Assembly: GCF_022605725.1 (NCBI RefSeq) | Contig: NC_065546.1 | Coordinates: 42,156,227-42,220,226 of the forward strand | Direction: 5' to 3' | Source: Anthonomus grandis grandis | Taxonomy: Eukaryota > Arthropoda > Insecta > Coleoptera > Curculionidae | Length of the DNA stretch: 64,000 nucleotides | Part shown: in pieces, positions 47,201-59,200 of the stretch | Position numbering within the stretch: position 1 is the first letter of the stretch | How the letters are laid out: each line of letters opens with the position of its first letter | Program-made: the position numbers and the translations under genes | Notes under the pieces: generated by a model | Told to the model about the DNA's origin: nothing | The model's input: the letters and a program-made list of their open reading frames with translations, nothing else | Databases searched by the model: none

Positions 47201-50200
47201 AAAATACCTTTCCAGTGATATAAATATAACCTTGATGTACAAGGATTTTCGACAGAAATATCCAAATACCGAATTTTCTTACGAATTATACCGAAAATTT
47301 GTTACTAATGACCTAAATATATCCTTCGCGAACTTAGGAAATGAAGAATGCTGGGACTGCGAAGAATTTAATATACACAGAAAATCTCATGAATCTGATG
47401 CGGAAAACGTTGCCAACTGTGATGTGTGCAAAAAATGGAAAATTCATAAAGTAAAGGCCACTAACGCGAGAAAAAACAAGATGATGAAATTTATGTAGCT
47501 GCTGATTTGCAAAAGGTAAAATGTTTATTTAAGAATTTGCCTATAATTACTTAAACACAGTTTTGTTAATTTTCAGGTGATCATGCTTCCCCGATTGGAA
47601 ACATTCAAAGAAATTATTTTCACGCCACGTATAGTAGCATACAATGAGCTTCGTTTCGCTTGGTAAGAAATCCAGTACCAGATCCAGATCCAAAGATGAT
47701 ATCATTTCTACTTTCTATGCGTTTTTTCAGGCATATAGGGACATTAAACATATAACAATTTGGCTTGATAATTGTTCGAGCCAAAATAAAAATTGGTCCC
47801 TTTTTAGTTTCTTTATGTATTTGGTCAACAGTTTAGAAGTTGCTGTAGAAAACATTATTAAGTTTTATTAACAACTATTAAGTTTTTTGAGCCAGGCCAT
47901 ACTTTTATGGCAGCCGATTCGTTCCATCACCAAGCTGAGCTTGCCCTCAAAAGGAAAAAAAAAGTATACGATTTTGACGATTTTTGTGGTAAAACAAGCC
48001 AATTCGTCAAAAGTTAATGTAATAAAAATGCAACTTGTCCAATTTTTTAACTTTACCGACTATACCTCCAAGTATAAGTTACAAAAGCTTATTTCTCGCG
48101 TTTACTTAAAAGATATGGTTTGTATTCTTTTTAAAAGAGGAAATTACTTTTTTTCTTGCAAAACAGAATTTGAGAACGATTTTACTGACTTGACAGACAT
48201 TTTCATAATGAAGTATGTTAAGGGCACGCTAACGCAACCGCAATCTCGTAATGTATGTCGCGGTGTGGCTTTAGCTCGAAAAAATGATCTTACATCCAAA
48301 TTAAAAGCGCACATTCCTCAAAATCGTATAAAATTTTGCAAGATCTGCCGGTTAGCGAAGACGGTTTTGAGGAAGAAATAGATTAATATTTCTATTTTTT
48401 TAGTATGTTCATTTCGTTATATACCTATTATACGTAATAAGTTTATAAAAATTGGTATAATAAATAAAACCGTTTAGTAAATTAGAATATTAGTTTCATT
48501 TAAGACAGTTTTCGTAAGTAAAATATTAACTATTTCATATACTAGGCTATATTGTCCTAAGTGACAATATAATCAAAAATCTACTAATTGGTAAGAGGTA
48601 TCTCAAAATTATTTTTACCAATTAGATCCTGTTTTCCGACTTAATATATAAAATATACCATGAAGAGTTTGCTAAAATACCTCTTCTTATATAATGAAAA
48701 CAAACAAAAAAACTGATTTCCCAAAAAACTACATTTTGCAGATAGGACCTTTCATGTTAGGGCGGCAGTATATTAAATATCAATTTCGAGAATACGATCA
48801 CATACGATCAATTATAGCTCAATTTCTATTCATTTAGGTTTTTGATCAAAAATTTGTATACTTCATTACAAATACATTACAAATAAAACATCTCAAATGT
48901 GTCGGTTTATAGTAAGACATACTTAAAGAATTTAATAATCCGGCAAGTTTGAGGATGATATATTACGCCTACATAAGAAGTTAGAGTATGCTTGCATAAT
49001 TTGGAACCCGTATTATGAATGTTACAAATATGACTTACAGCGTATTTAAAAGAAAATGGCGCGTTACATGTTTTTTAGAAAAAACAAATAGTACATAATA
49101 ATGCCTCTTCAATTGAATTGAAGAAGAAGAAGTTTGGTCGTTCTAATAAAATTATTAATTATCAAAACACAATCAACAATAACGAATTCAAGTCAGTTGA
49201 TATAGTTACAGATTTAGGTGTTCTTTTTGATACCAAGCTAACTTTTTTGCCCCACATTTTGGATATTATTAACAGGAGTATGCGTAGTCTTGGTTTTATC
49301 ATTAGAAATAGTGTACATCTTTCACCTTATTGTTTCAAATTACTTTATTACTCTTTGGTACGTTCCGTGCTTGAGTATGCGTCTGTAATTTGGTCCCCTT
49401 ATTATGATTCTCATATTGAACGCCTTGAGGCTGTACAAAGAAGATTCTTAAAATCCCTTGCTTATAGAGCTGAAGTAAATAGTTTTCGTAATTATTACAT
49501 CGACTATAATGCTATCAGTGTCCAATTTAATATCCCTAATCTTGAAGTCAGACGGCATTATTCTGATGCTTTAATGTTTTATAAGATCTTAAATGGTTTA
49601 TATCATTGTCCTACCATCTTGGAAGCAATTCCTTTTAACGCCTGTCAAAGAAGGATCAACTCTTCTATGTTTCGTTTACCCTTTCATTCGGCCAACTATG
49701 GGTTTTTTTCTCCACTGACTAGGACCTTGCTTTCTTTAATGAAAATAGTTTGGATCCATTTTCCGGACCATTTTACGGTCATTCAAATCTGTTGATGATT
49801 GTTTTTTCAGAGGTTTTATCTTGGTATATTTTTTTTTGTAATTCTAGTATTGTATTTATAATGTTATATTGTCTAATATTTTGTATTATCTATTTTGTTT
49901 TTGTAAACTGGCTCTGCCGTATATTGAAATAAATAAATAAATAAATATTTACAATATGAAGTCACTTGGGAGACGTAGATTCAACTTTACTTTATAGTGT
50001 ATCTTTTTCAATTAATAATACTGTATGGATGATCATCTATTTTTATATAAACTTTCTCTTAATGTGCCAGTATACCACACTAGTTTTTATCTCCCATATG
50101 TAGTCAATAACAATAGACATGCAAATTCTCCTCTTTTTAGTACATATGTGTAATCTCTTTAATAAAATAGACTTACTTAATATTACTTTACCCCTACTAA

Positions 50201-53200
50201 AAAGAATTTTAAAAACAATGTAATTTATAGTTCGTTGGAATAATTTAGATTTAGACTTTGTAATAGGATTAGCTACCTAAATAAATAAACATTAAACCCA
50301 TATAAGAAATTAAATTATTTTTTACCTTGCTCGCTTTCTGGGTTTTTAAGTCTCGAACAACGTTGCCTTGCTCAGTTACTTTGGCGACTAGGGCTTCTTT
50401 GGCGCCATCGCCCGTAGCTGCAATTGGAGGAGCGACCTCTGCAGGCTTCATTTCCGGTTTCCAGTCCTTCCCGGTTAACGATTTAAATTCACTTTTCAGT
50501 TTCAGGAGGGTTTGCACTTCCGCGTCCACAGCTGACTTATCGGCTTTGGCTGAAAATAAATACGTATGAATTTGTACGAACTTTGCCTTTGATTACAGGT
50601 TTTATATATTTTTTTACCAATGCACAGAAAATATCACTGATTAACTGCCCATTGAAAAGCTGCAATAACTTCTATCCTGTTCACTTTTTAAGAAAAAACG
50701 GTGTTTTAAAAAGAATTTCTTACCAGTTTTCAATTGACGCACTTTATCCCCTTGTTCGGCTATTTGGGCGAGCAGTGAATTTTGATCTGCGTTCCCTGAA
50801 CTCCTGACTGGCGGTGTCACAGTCGAAATATTTACAGATGCAGCAGGAGTCGTCGCTTCAGGTGGGACAAAATCGTCCAATATCGAAAATAAGACCTAAA
50901 ATAGGAAAATATTGAAAACCAGAAGCCGCTTAGAGTGAATAGAGAATAATAAAACGACCATTCAAGCTCACCTCTACTTCGGCATTAACTGTTGCCTCAT
51001 CCACCTTTTTAGCTTTAAGATCTCTGACTTTATTCCTCTGGGCGGCAATTTTCTCAACTAAACCACTCATATCCCCGGAATTAACCGCTTTTTTAGGCTG
51101 AGAGGGTACAGAAGAACTAGTGGCACCTGCCACCCAATCTTTACCAGTCATTTTCTTGAATTCAGCTTTAAGGGCCAATAAAGTTTTAACTTCATCGTCG
51201 ATTACCGATTTTGCTGCTTTTTCACTCTTCACCTTTCGAACCTTAATTCCACATTGACAAATATTACTTTTTATACTTTGATATCTTTAAATATTGCTAC
51301 CTTATCGGCTTGGGCTTGTACTCGAGCACCTAATTCGTCTCCACCTGCCTGGCCATTGGTGGCCATCGCTGGTTCAGCAGGAGGAAGAACGCCCGGTTTC
51401 CAATCCTGACCAGTTACCTGTATAATAAATAAGATACAAATCAATTGGTTGAGATAAAGTTCGGTATAAATTACCTTTTTATAATCGGCCTTTAGTTCCA
51501 ATAAAGTTTTAACAGCCGCGTCGATTTCTCCCTTTGCCGCCTTTTGAGCTTTCAGGTTTCGCACCGAGTCGCCTTGTTTTGTGATTTTTTCGTAAATTTC
51601 GACTGCAGTACCGCCGGTGGACTTTTGAGAAACCTCGATGGGCGTGGGTTTTGCTGTTGCTGCTGCAGGTTTTGAAGCAGTTTTGGATGGTGCTTTCTGA
51701 TGGAAATAATAAGTATTTGTGTTACACTTGATTCACAGACTGACATGTGTCTCAGGCTTTGAAATACGTTTTATATAACTACAAAAAGATTTGAAAAATC
51801 AAGAGTCTTAAGTAAAAGAGAAATTTATGATTATTACCATTTTTGATGATTCAGCTTATTTTAAAACTGTTGAGCTATTAAAGATAGAAACTTCAGAAGA
51901 TCAGGCCATGAGTTACGTTTTATATAGCTACAAAAATACCTAAGAAGTAAACAGTTTTTCAAGAAAAGTGAAATGTGTCTTTTTTACTACACACCTCACA
52001 AAAATTATCGCATCACTAGTATTTTAAGATATTTTTAATATTTTTTGGGACAATCTGTATATTATGTATCAACTTAAGAGATATTTCTGGTTTCTTATCC
52101 TGGACAAAAAATGATCGGAATTTCTTACATATTTTTTTGAAGCAAAAATGCTCGCGTAGATTATTCTTGTGTTGGCGAATGCATTGAGATCGAAAACGTT
52201 CTAAGCAAATAGTGTTATTCTAAAGTGAAAATTTAAATTTATTGTTAATAATGGATGTGCCTGAACGTTTAACAAGACATGTGACTAATGAAGAAGCCGC
52301 TAGAATCATTGCGCTCATAGAAGATGGCCGCAGTCAAAGATACGTCGCTCGGATAATGGGAGTTGAACAAAGCACCATATCAAGAATTGTTAATCGCTAC
52401 CAAGAAACAGGACAACTATCCAGACGACCCGGACAAGGCCGCAGAAGGGTAACTTCGGTAGTAGATGATTGTTACTTAAGGTTAACGGCTTTAAGAATTA
52501 GGCATACCACCTCTAGAAGACTGCAAACAGATCTGTTGGCTGCTCGTAATGTCCGAATAAGCCTACAGACAGTTCGAAATAGGCTGAGAAGCAGGTTTAC
52601 GAGCCAGAGTGCCAGCTAGAGGTCCACGTCTTACCAGAGAACATCGAGTAGCAAGATTGCAATTTGCTAGAGAACACGCAAATTGTAATATTCAAGATTG
52701 GTCCAATATTTTATTCACGGATGAATCAAGATTTTGTCTATATTCATCAGATAGGCGTGTACCAGTATATAGGCGACGTGGTGAACGGCACGATCAGGTT
52801 AATTTTTGTCAAACTAAAAGCTTTGGTGGTGGCTCTATCATGGTTTGGGGATTAAATGCTGACAGGTACATAACCGATATCCTAGAACCCCATGTAGTGT
52901 CCTATATGCCATATGTCGGTGATAATTCTGTGCTAATGCATGATAATGCTCGTCCACACGCTGCTAGAGTTTTTCGGCAATACTTAGAAGAGGTCAAGAT
53001 ACCCACCCTAAATTGGCCTGCACGTAGCCCGGACCTTAATCCGATAGAACATGTCTGGGACCATCTAGGATGACAAATTCATGGCAACATCCAGCACCAA
53101 TAAGAACACTAGATGATCTTCAAAATGTTTTTTTTTTTTCGACTTCTGGGCAAACGTGCCGCAAGAATACCTCCAGAACCTGTTTAGAAGCCTTCGAAGA

Positions 53201-56200
53201 CGAATGGAAGCTGTAATTAGAGTCACGGGCGGTAACACACGCTATTAGAAATTCATTGTCTTAAATAAAGTTAACTTTTTTTGTATGCATGTTTTGTACA
53301 ATTTTTTTGATTTTTTTATTGTAGATTGAACTGATTTAAAATAAATGTTGCAAAAGTCGTATTATTTGATAATTTAATTATCAATATCAATAAAATTTAA
53401 AAAAACAGACAAAAAATTTAAAATATTTAAGAAATAATAAGTGATGCGATAATTTTTGTGGGGTGTGTATTTTCATGATCTACATCACCAATATATACAC
53501 GGTAGTCGGTAATGAATGCGCCAAAAAGCAATTCTAAGTTAAACTCATGAAACTATCGGTGTATGTTATATAAAAATATGCCTTAATAAGTAAGGTGTTA
53601 AAGCTTAATTCTCGAATCTGTTTTTTACCTGTAGCTCAAATTTTTTTGGGATATCGATATGAAAACGAAAAATCGGGGGATTTTGAGGATGAGGGCTATG
53701 ATTTTTTTTAATTTTTTGACATGAAGTGTAGAGGGCGCTAGTTAAACAATATTCGCTTGCTGGTTTATGCCCTAACTTTCTTAGTACAGTACAGTTTTAT
53801 TATTTTTTATGACAGTAACTGACTAGAAAAAAAGGTATACTACATTTTGCATTTAAACGTCCTATTGCACAGTAAAAACACTAAACACCGATACTACGGA
53901 TAACAAATTAACGTAGTCATGGATATAATATGGATATAACATGGAGGGTCATTAATCTAATGTCCGGCAGATTGACATTAGTTTTGACACATATTAATTT
54001 GAAAAATAGGTCTTAAACTGGCATAGTGAATATTCCAATAGTGAAATGAGATATATGATTTGCATCTACGTTCATGTAAATTTTAACAGTCATGCGGCAT
54101 CAGATGCTACCGGCAACAATATCCAAATAGAAATATTTTTCGAAAATTATACAGTCGGCTAGGAGAAACAGTGCTTTTTCTGGCTCTCAGAGACGTGTTG
54201 AGCATCTTAGAGCAATCTATGTAGATCAAGAAGAAGACATTTTAGTGAGAGTGTGTGAAAATCCTATTGCTGCCCTGTCAAAGACATTTGGCAAACACTA
54301 CTTCTGTGAAGAGAACCACAGTTTCAGCAATTTTACAAACTGAAAAACTATACCTTTACCATTCCAATCCCGTTCATTATTTATTATTATCTGATTTACC
54401 ACCCGGGATTAAGTTTCGTCAATTTCTGCTTCACAATCACGATCCAACATTTATTAACAATTAACAAAATCCTTACGGACAAAGCAACCTTCATTAGACG
54501 AGGTGTGTTTAATTGGCGAAATAATCATATGTGGGAACTGGAAAATCCACACTTCCAATCAGAGAATTTTTTATTAATATTTGATGTGGTATAATTGGTG
54601 ATTTAATTATTGAACCTTTCAAGTCACCCGCAAGGCTCACCATTAAGCCAGTATTTGATGAATTGTTTCGTTACAGATGCTTTGGTCGTGGCAGTGAATT
54701 TCAGTGGAAATTTTTTGCAAATATTAAATTTGATGTTTTCCATTATTTTATTCATTGTTAATGTGATCTCAATTTAGTATTAAACCATTTTTTACCTGTG
54801 CCACAGAATGTTTAAATGCAAATGTTTTGAAAACGCTTTGTTTAATCTAAATAAGTAGAGTACACCCCTTTTTCTTAAAAATCATTTTTCTATCAGCTAC
54901 TTTAATAAAAGATAATAAAACGGTACTACTAAGAACGTTTTGGTATAAAACAGCGTCTGAATACGGTGTAACTAGCGGCTTCTACAATTTATGTCAAAAA
55001 ATAAAATGAAATCATATTTCTCATCCCCGCAAACTCCCGATCCCCAGTTTTTATGTCGATATCTCAAAAACAACTTGAGCTATAGAGAAAAAACAGATTG
55101 AAAAATTAAATTTTAGCGCCCTGTACCTTAATTATGAGCGACATTTTACTAAGGCATATGTGGCTCAACATGGATGTTTTCACAAAGAATTTTTCACTTT
55201 AACCTAGAATACCTTTTTAGCACATTCATTACCGACCATCCTGTATAGTAGAAATGGCAATTTCAAATTTAAAAGAACACATTTAAATATGATGAATTTC
55301 CAAATATTAAATATAAGAGTTTTTTTTAATCATAATTTTTTTAAGTTCTTCAATTTATGCAATTTGGTGCACATGTTTGAAGTAACAAAAGGCATTTTTT
55401 GATCTGAAAGATTTCTTAAATTTCTTATCAGTAATATCCGTATGAGATTTTTAATTGAATATTTTCGAAGCAAAAATGGTACGTCAATGCTTTTTCTAAA
55501 AACAAAAATTGTTTTTAAAATGCTTCAATTTGGAGCAAATTTGATATGGCGTTTATTGTATTAAGTATGGTCAAATTTGATATGATATAGATTGTATTAA
55601 AATTAATGAAACAGCAGAGTTAACTAAAAATGCTGACATAAAACATAAACAATTATTAGCAGCCAATTAATGCAATTTTTTTTTGATTCTAGAAAAAATT
55701 AGAATAAGGAAATTCTGATCAGATGAGTGAACTTACAATGAACATCAATGGAAAAACTATTTAAACAAACATTTTCCTACAAAACAATACAGGGTGGTGT
55801 AGTATATAGAGGGGCATTTTTTGCTTACAATATTACTTATGCAATTTATTAATGTTGTCTTAAGTTGATGATGGATATATAATTTATAATGATGCAATCA
55901 CTGTTGCAATATCAAACTCGATTCAAAAACTCAAAAATTCTGGTATGCACTTTTTCTTCAATATTTTTTATTGAAATCATATTACTATCTTTTTTAAATA
56001 AGTTCTCAATTTTGTCTATGTAGAATAGAAGAAGATATTAAATGGTTTGTTTTATTCATACATAATAAATATGGCAACAATCCTAATTTCCACTTTTTTT
56101 TAAAAACCACATAGTTACTTAAAACGTATGCTTCATGGCCTGATACACATGTTAATGTTTGAATCAAATTTCTATCTTTACTAGCAAAGAAGTTATCAAC

Positions 56201-59200
56201 AATTTTGAAAATAAGCCAAATCATAAAAATACAGAAAAACTTGAATCAAAGTCTGAAGGGTGTGCCAGGTCAGGAAGCAGTTTTTAAGAAAAATTGAAAA
56301 GTACTTATTTACCATTTTGATGATTTGCATAATCAGTACGGTAAAAAAAATTAAATTTAAAATTTTTCATCATAAAAATTGCAATTTATTAAAAAATTCA
56401 AATTGAAAAGCACACATTTAAATATGGTCAATTTGCAACTATTTAAGAGTAACTGGATATGACGTGTATTGTATTAAAGTTAATAAAACAGCAGAGTTAA
56501 CTAAAAATGATGACATAAACATAAACAATTTTTAGCAGCCAATTGTTGCAAAATTTAAAAAAAAATACGTTTTTTGAAATAAAAAAGGGCTTTTGAGGCT
56601 CTACTACACTGCCAACACATCAAATAAGATAAATTTATGAAAATTTATTTAAAAATCCTTATACTTTGAATCTATTTAAAAAAACAAATCTGTTTAAGCC
56701 AACATACCTTACAAAATGTCCCTACAAAACAACTTATTAACAGCAAAAATTACATTCCAGGGTATACATATGCTAAAAAGAACCCGCCACGATATCTGTA
56801 GTTATGGCCGCGGTACAATTATGACTGATGCATTATTTTAAATTCGGTACCACGCGGCCGAACTACTTTCACTTTAAAAATAACGATATGGAGAGTTTTC
56901 GTACGTCCAATCTTTAATCTTTAAGTGGTTTTATCAGAAATATTTTACATTCCTTTCACAAAAATGTCAAGTAATTAATAGTCCACTTAAATTTTTTTAA
57001 ATGAGAACTTACTTCTTTAGGAGCAGCATTTTGTGAGGCCCCGAATGCCGGGTCTTTAGTACTACCATCGGGAACGTAAAACAGTACCACCGGTTTCGCT
57101 CTGCCTGTAAATGGCGTTGGAGGTTCATAAGCCACATCAACCTAAAACAAGAATTAATTAATCAATAGCCATCATGGATGGCAATTTCTAAATAACTTGC
57201 CTTGAAAAATCCTTTTCTCTGGACCTGAATAATGTCTCCCTTTTTCAGTTTTCTCAGCTCAGGATCGCCCAACACTTGCACTTCTTTTCGCGTCTCGTGC
57301 CCCACAAATTGCTTAAAGTCTTCGTCTTTTCCCAGTAGCGCTTTGCTCATAAGATGGTCGAAATATACGCAATACGTTGGTGTAAAGGGTGCTTTCTCTG
57401 TTTCGGCCAACCACGTTAGTTTTAGCGTTTTTTTGTAGTCTTTGTTCTCTAAGTTAGGAACTGCTTCCACTGAAGTAATTTTACCACTTTCTTTGTTTAT
57501 CTACAATTATATGAATAGTAAAAAAATTGCCTGAAAAAATCTTTCAATGTAACCTTCTTGATCAACAAATTGCCCCAGTTTATGAAGGTCGCATTTTCGC
57601 CCTCCTTTAAACAATCAGCATCAGCCCTATCAATAAGAATCTTGGGACCAATCCAGGTTTCCTTAGTCCCAACATCCGGATTTTTTGGGTGACAGGGAAC
57701 CGTTAAGCACTCCTCTTTCACTGCATCCACAAGAACTACTACCGGCTCCTCATGGGCCACCACGGTATAACGAGGAGCAATTGGGTCGATTATTTTCTTA
57801 TTAAAAGCCCAAATTTTGTCCCATTCCATGAAAACCACCGATCTGCTTGACCCTTGGGCTATAATGAACTCTTTGAGCCCTTCTACTGTCATACCTGCAG
57901 AGAAAAAAATAAATTTAGACATATTTGCATGCATGTACAAGCTCAATTAACCTCTTCTTAAAACACCGCGTACGGTAGGCATCCTGGGATCGTCCCATCC
58001 GTCCACCAAACCTTCATTAACAAACCAGGTGAGTTTCCTTTTACTTAGTACAGTATTAGTCATGGATAGCCTGCTGTATTCCCAAATATAAGGTTTTCTC
58101 AACCCTAGTGCGTCGATAAACCAATAAAACTGGGCGTCCCTATCATGGTATTCCATAGTTCTTAAAGTGTGTGTGACACCTTCTATGGCATCTACTATGG
58201 GACAAGCAAAATCATATGTTGGATATACCCTAAAAACGGTTTTTAAGACTAAAATGGAAGAAAATCGCACTTTTATTACTTGTATTTGTTTCCGGTTCGA
58301 GGATGCTCTTCATTTTTACACCTATATATTGTTGGATCCCGCATACAGCCGTTGACAGATTGCATATCGATTTTTGCCCTTACACAGTACTTTTGGCCTA
58401 TATCTGAACCTTTCTTCATTTCTTCCCATACTTGTAAGTTCTTTTCTACGGCTGCAAGTAATTTTGAAATCAAGACATTTTTTCTTTTAAAGAACGTTTC
58501 TTACAGTTATTCCTATTGGCCGATTCGACTTTCTGTTCCCTTTCAAGCTTCATTTGCTCGGCTCCCGTATCATCCACATAAGCTTTTCCCTCTTTAATTA
58601 ACTTCTCACAATAATCTAACATAAGATCAAAGTATTGAGAGGTATGGGTAAACATATCTGGCTTAATTTGTAGCATTTCTACATCTTCCAGAATTACTTT
58701 TTCAAAGTGAGGGTTTTCTTTGGCAGGATTGGTATCATCGAAGCGCATGATCAGTTTACCTTTGAAGGCCTCTTGGTAGTATTGGTTCAGGAGAGCAGCT
58801 TTTGCATGACCAATATGGAGGTACCTGTCATATGATTTGATTCAGTTCAATTCTAGAAATATTTTATTGTCTAGAGAACATAAATTTCATACAAAAAAAA
58901 ATACTAAAGGTATTACAGTACCTAATTCGTGATCAAGTAAAATGAAAAGTATACATAAACATAAATATACACACAGTCAATAAAGTCATAAATTGAGGGA
59001 GTATTTAGTTAAAAAAATTAGAACAATTATTGCCAAGACAATCGCATCACAGTTCTGGTTAAAAGTTAAAGCTCATTCACCTTTTAAACCTTGCTGCAGA
59101 CAAAAATGATGTATGATAATGATAATAAGAACATACGCCAGTGTCAAACTACAATAAATCATCTAAATGTCTATAATAAAAAAATAAATAAAATATGTCC

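Noticed and set aside
51271..51564. Single 97-codon frame reading across EPRS exons 10 and 11
   Set aside because: It runs through a real intron (51418-51474) that by chance lacks stops; the spliced reading restores the WHEP repeat.
58167..58597. + strand frames of 62 and 105 codons
   Set aside because: Both are antisense to EPRS exons 4-6.
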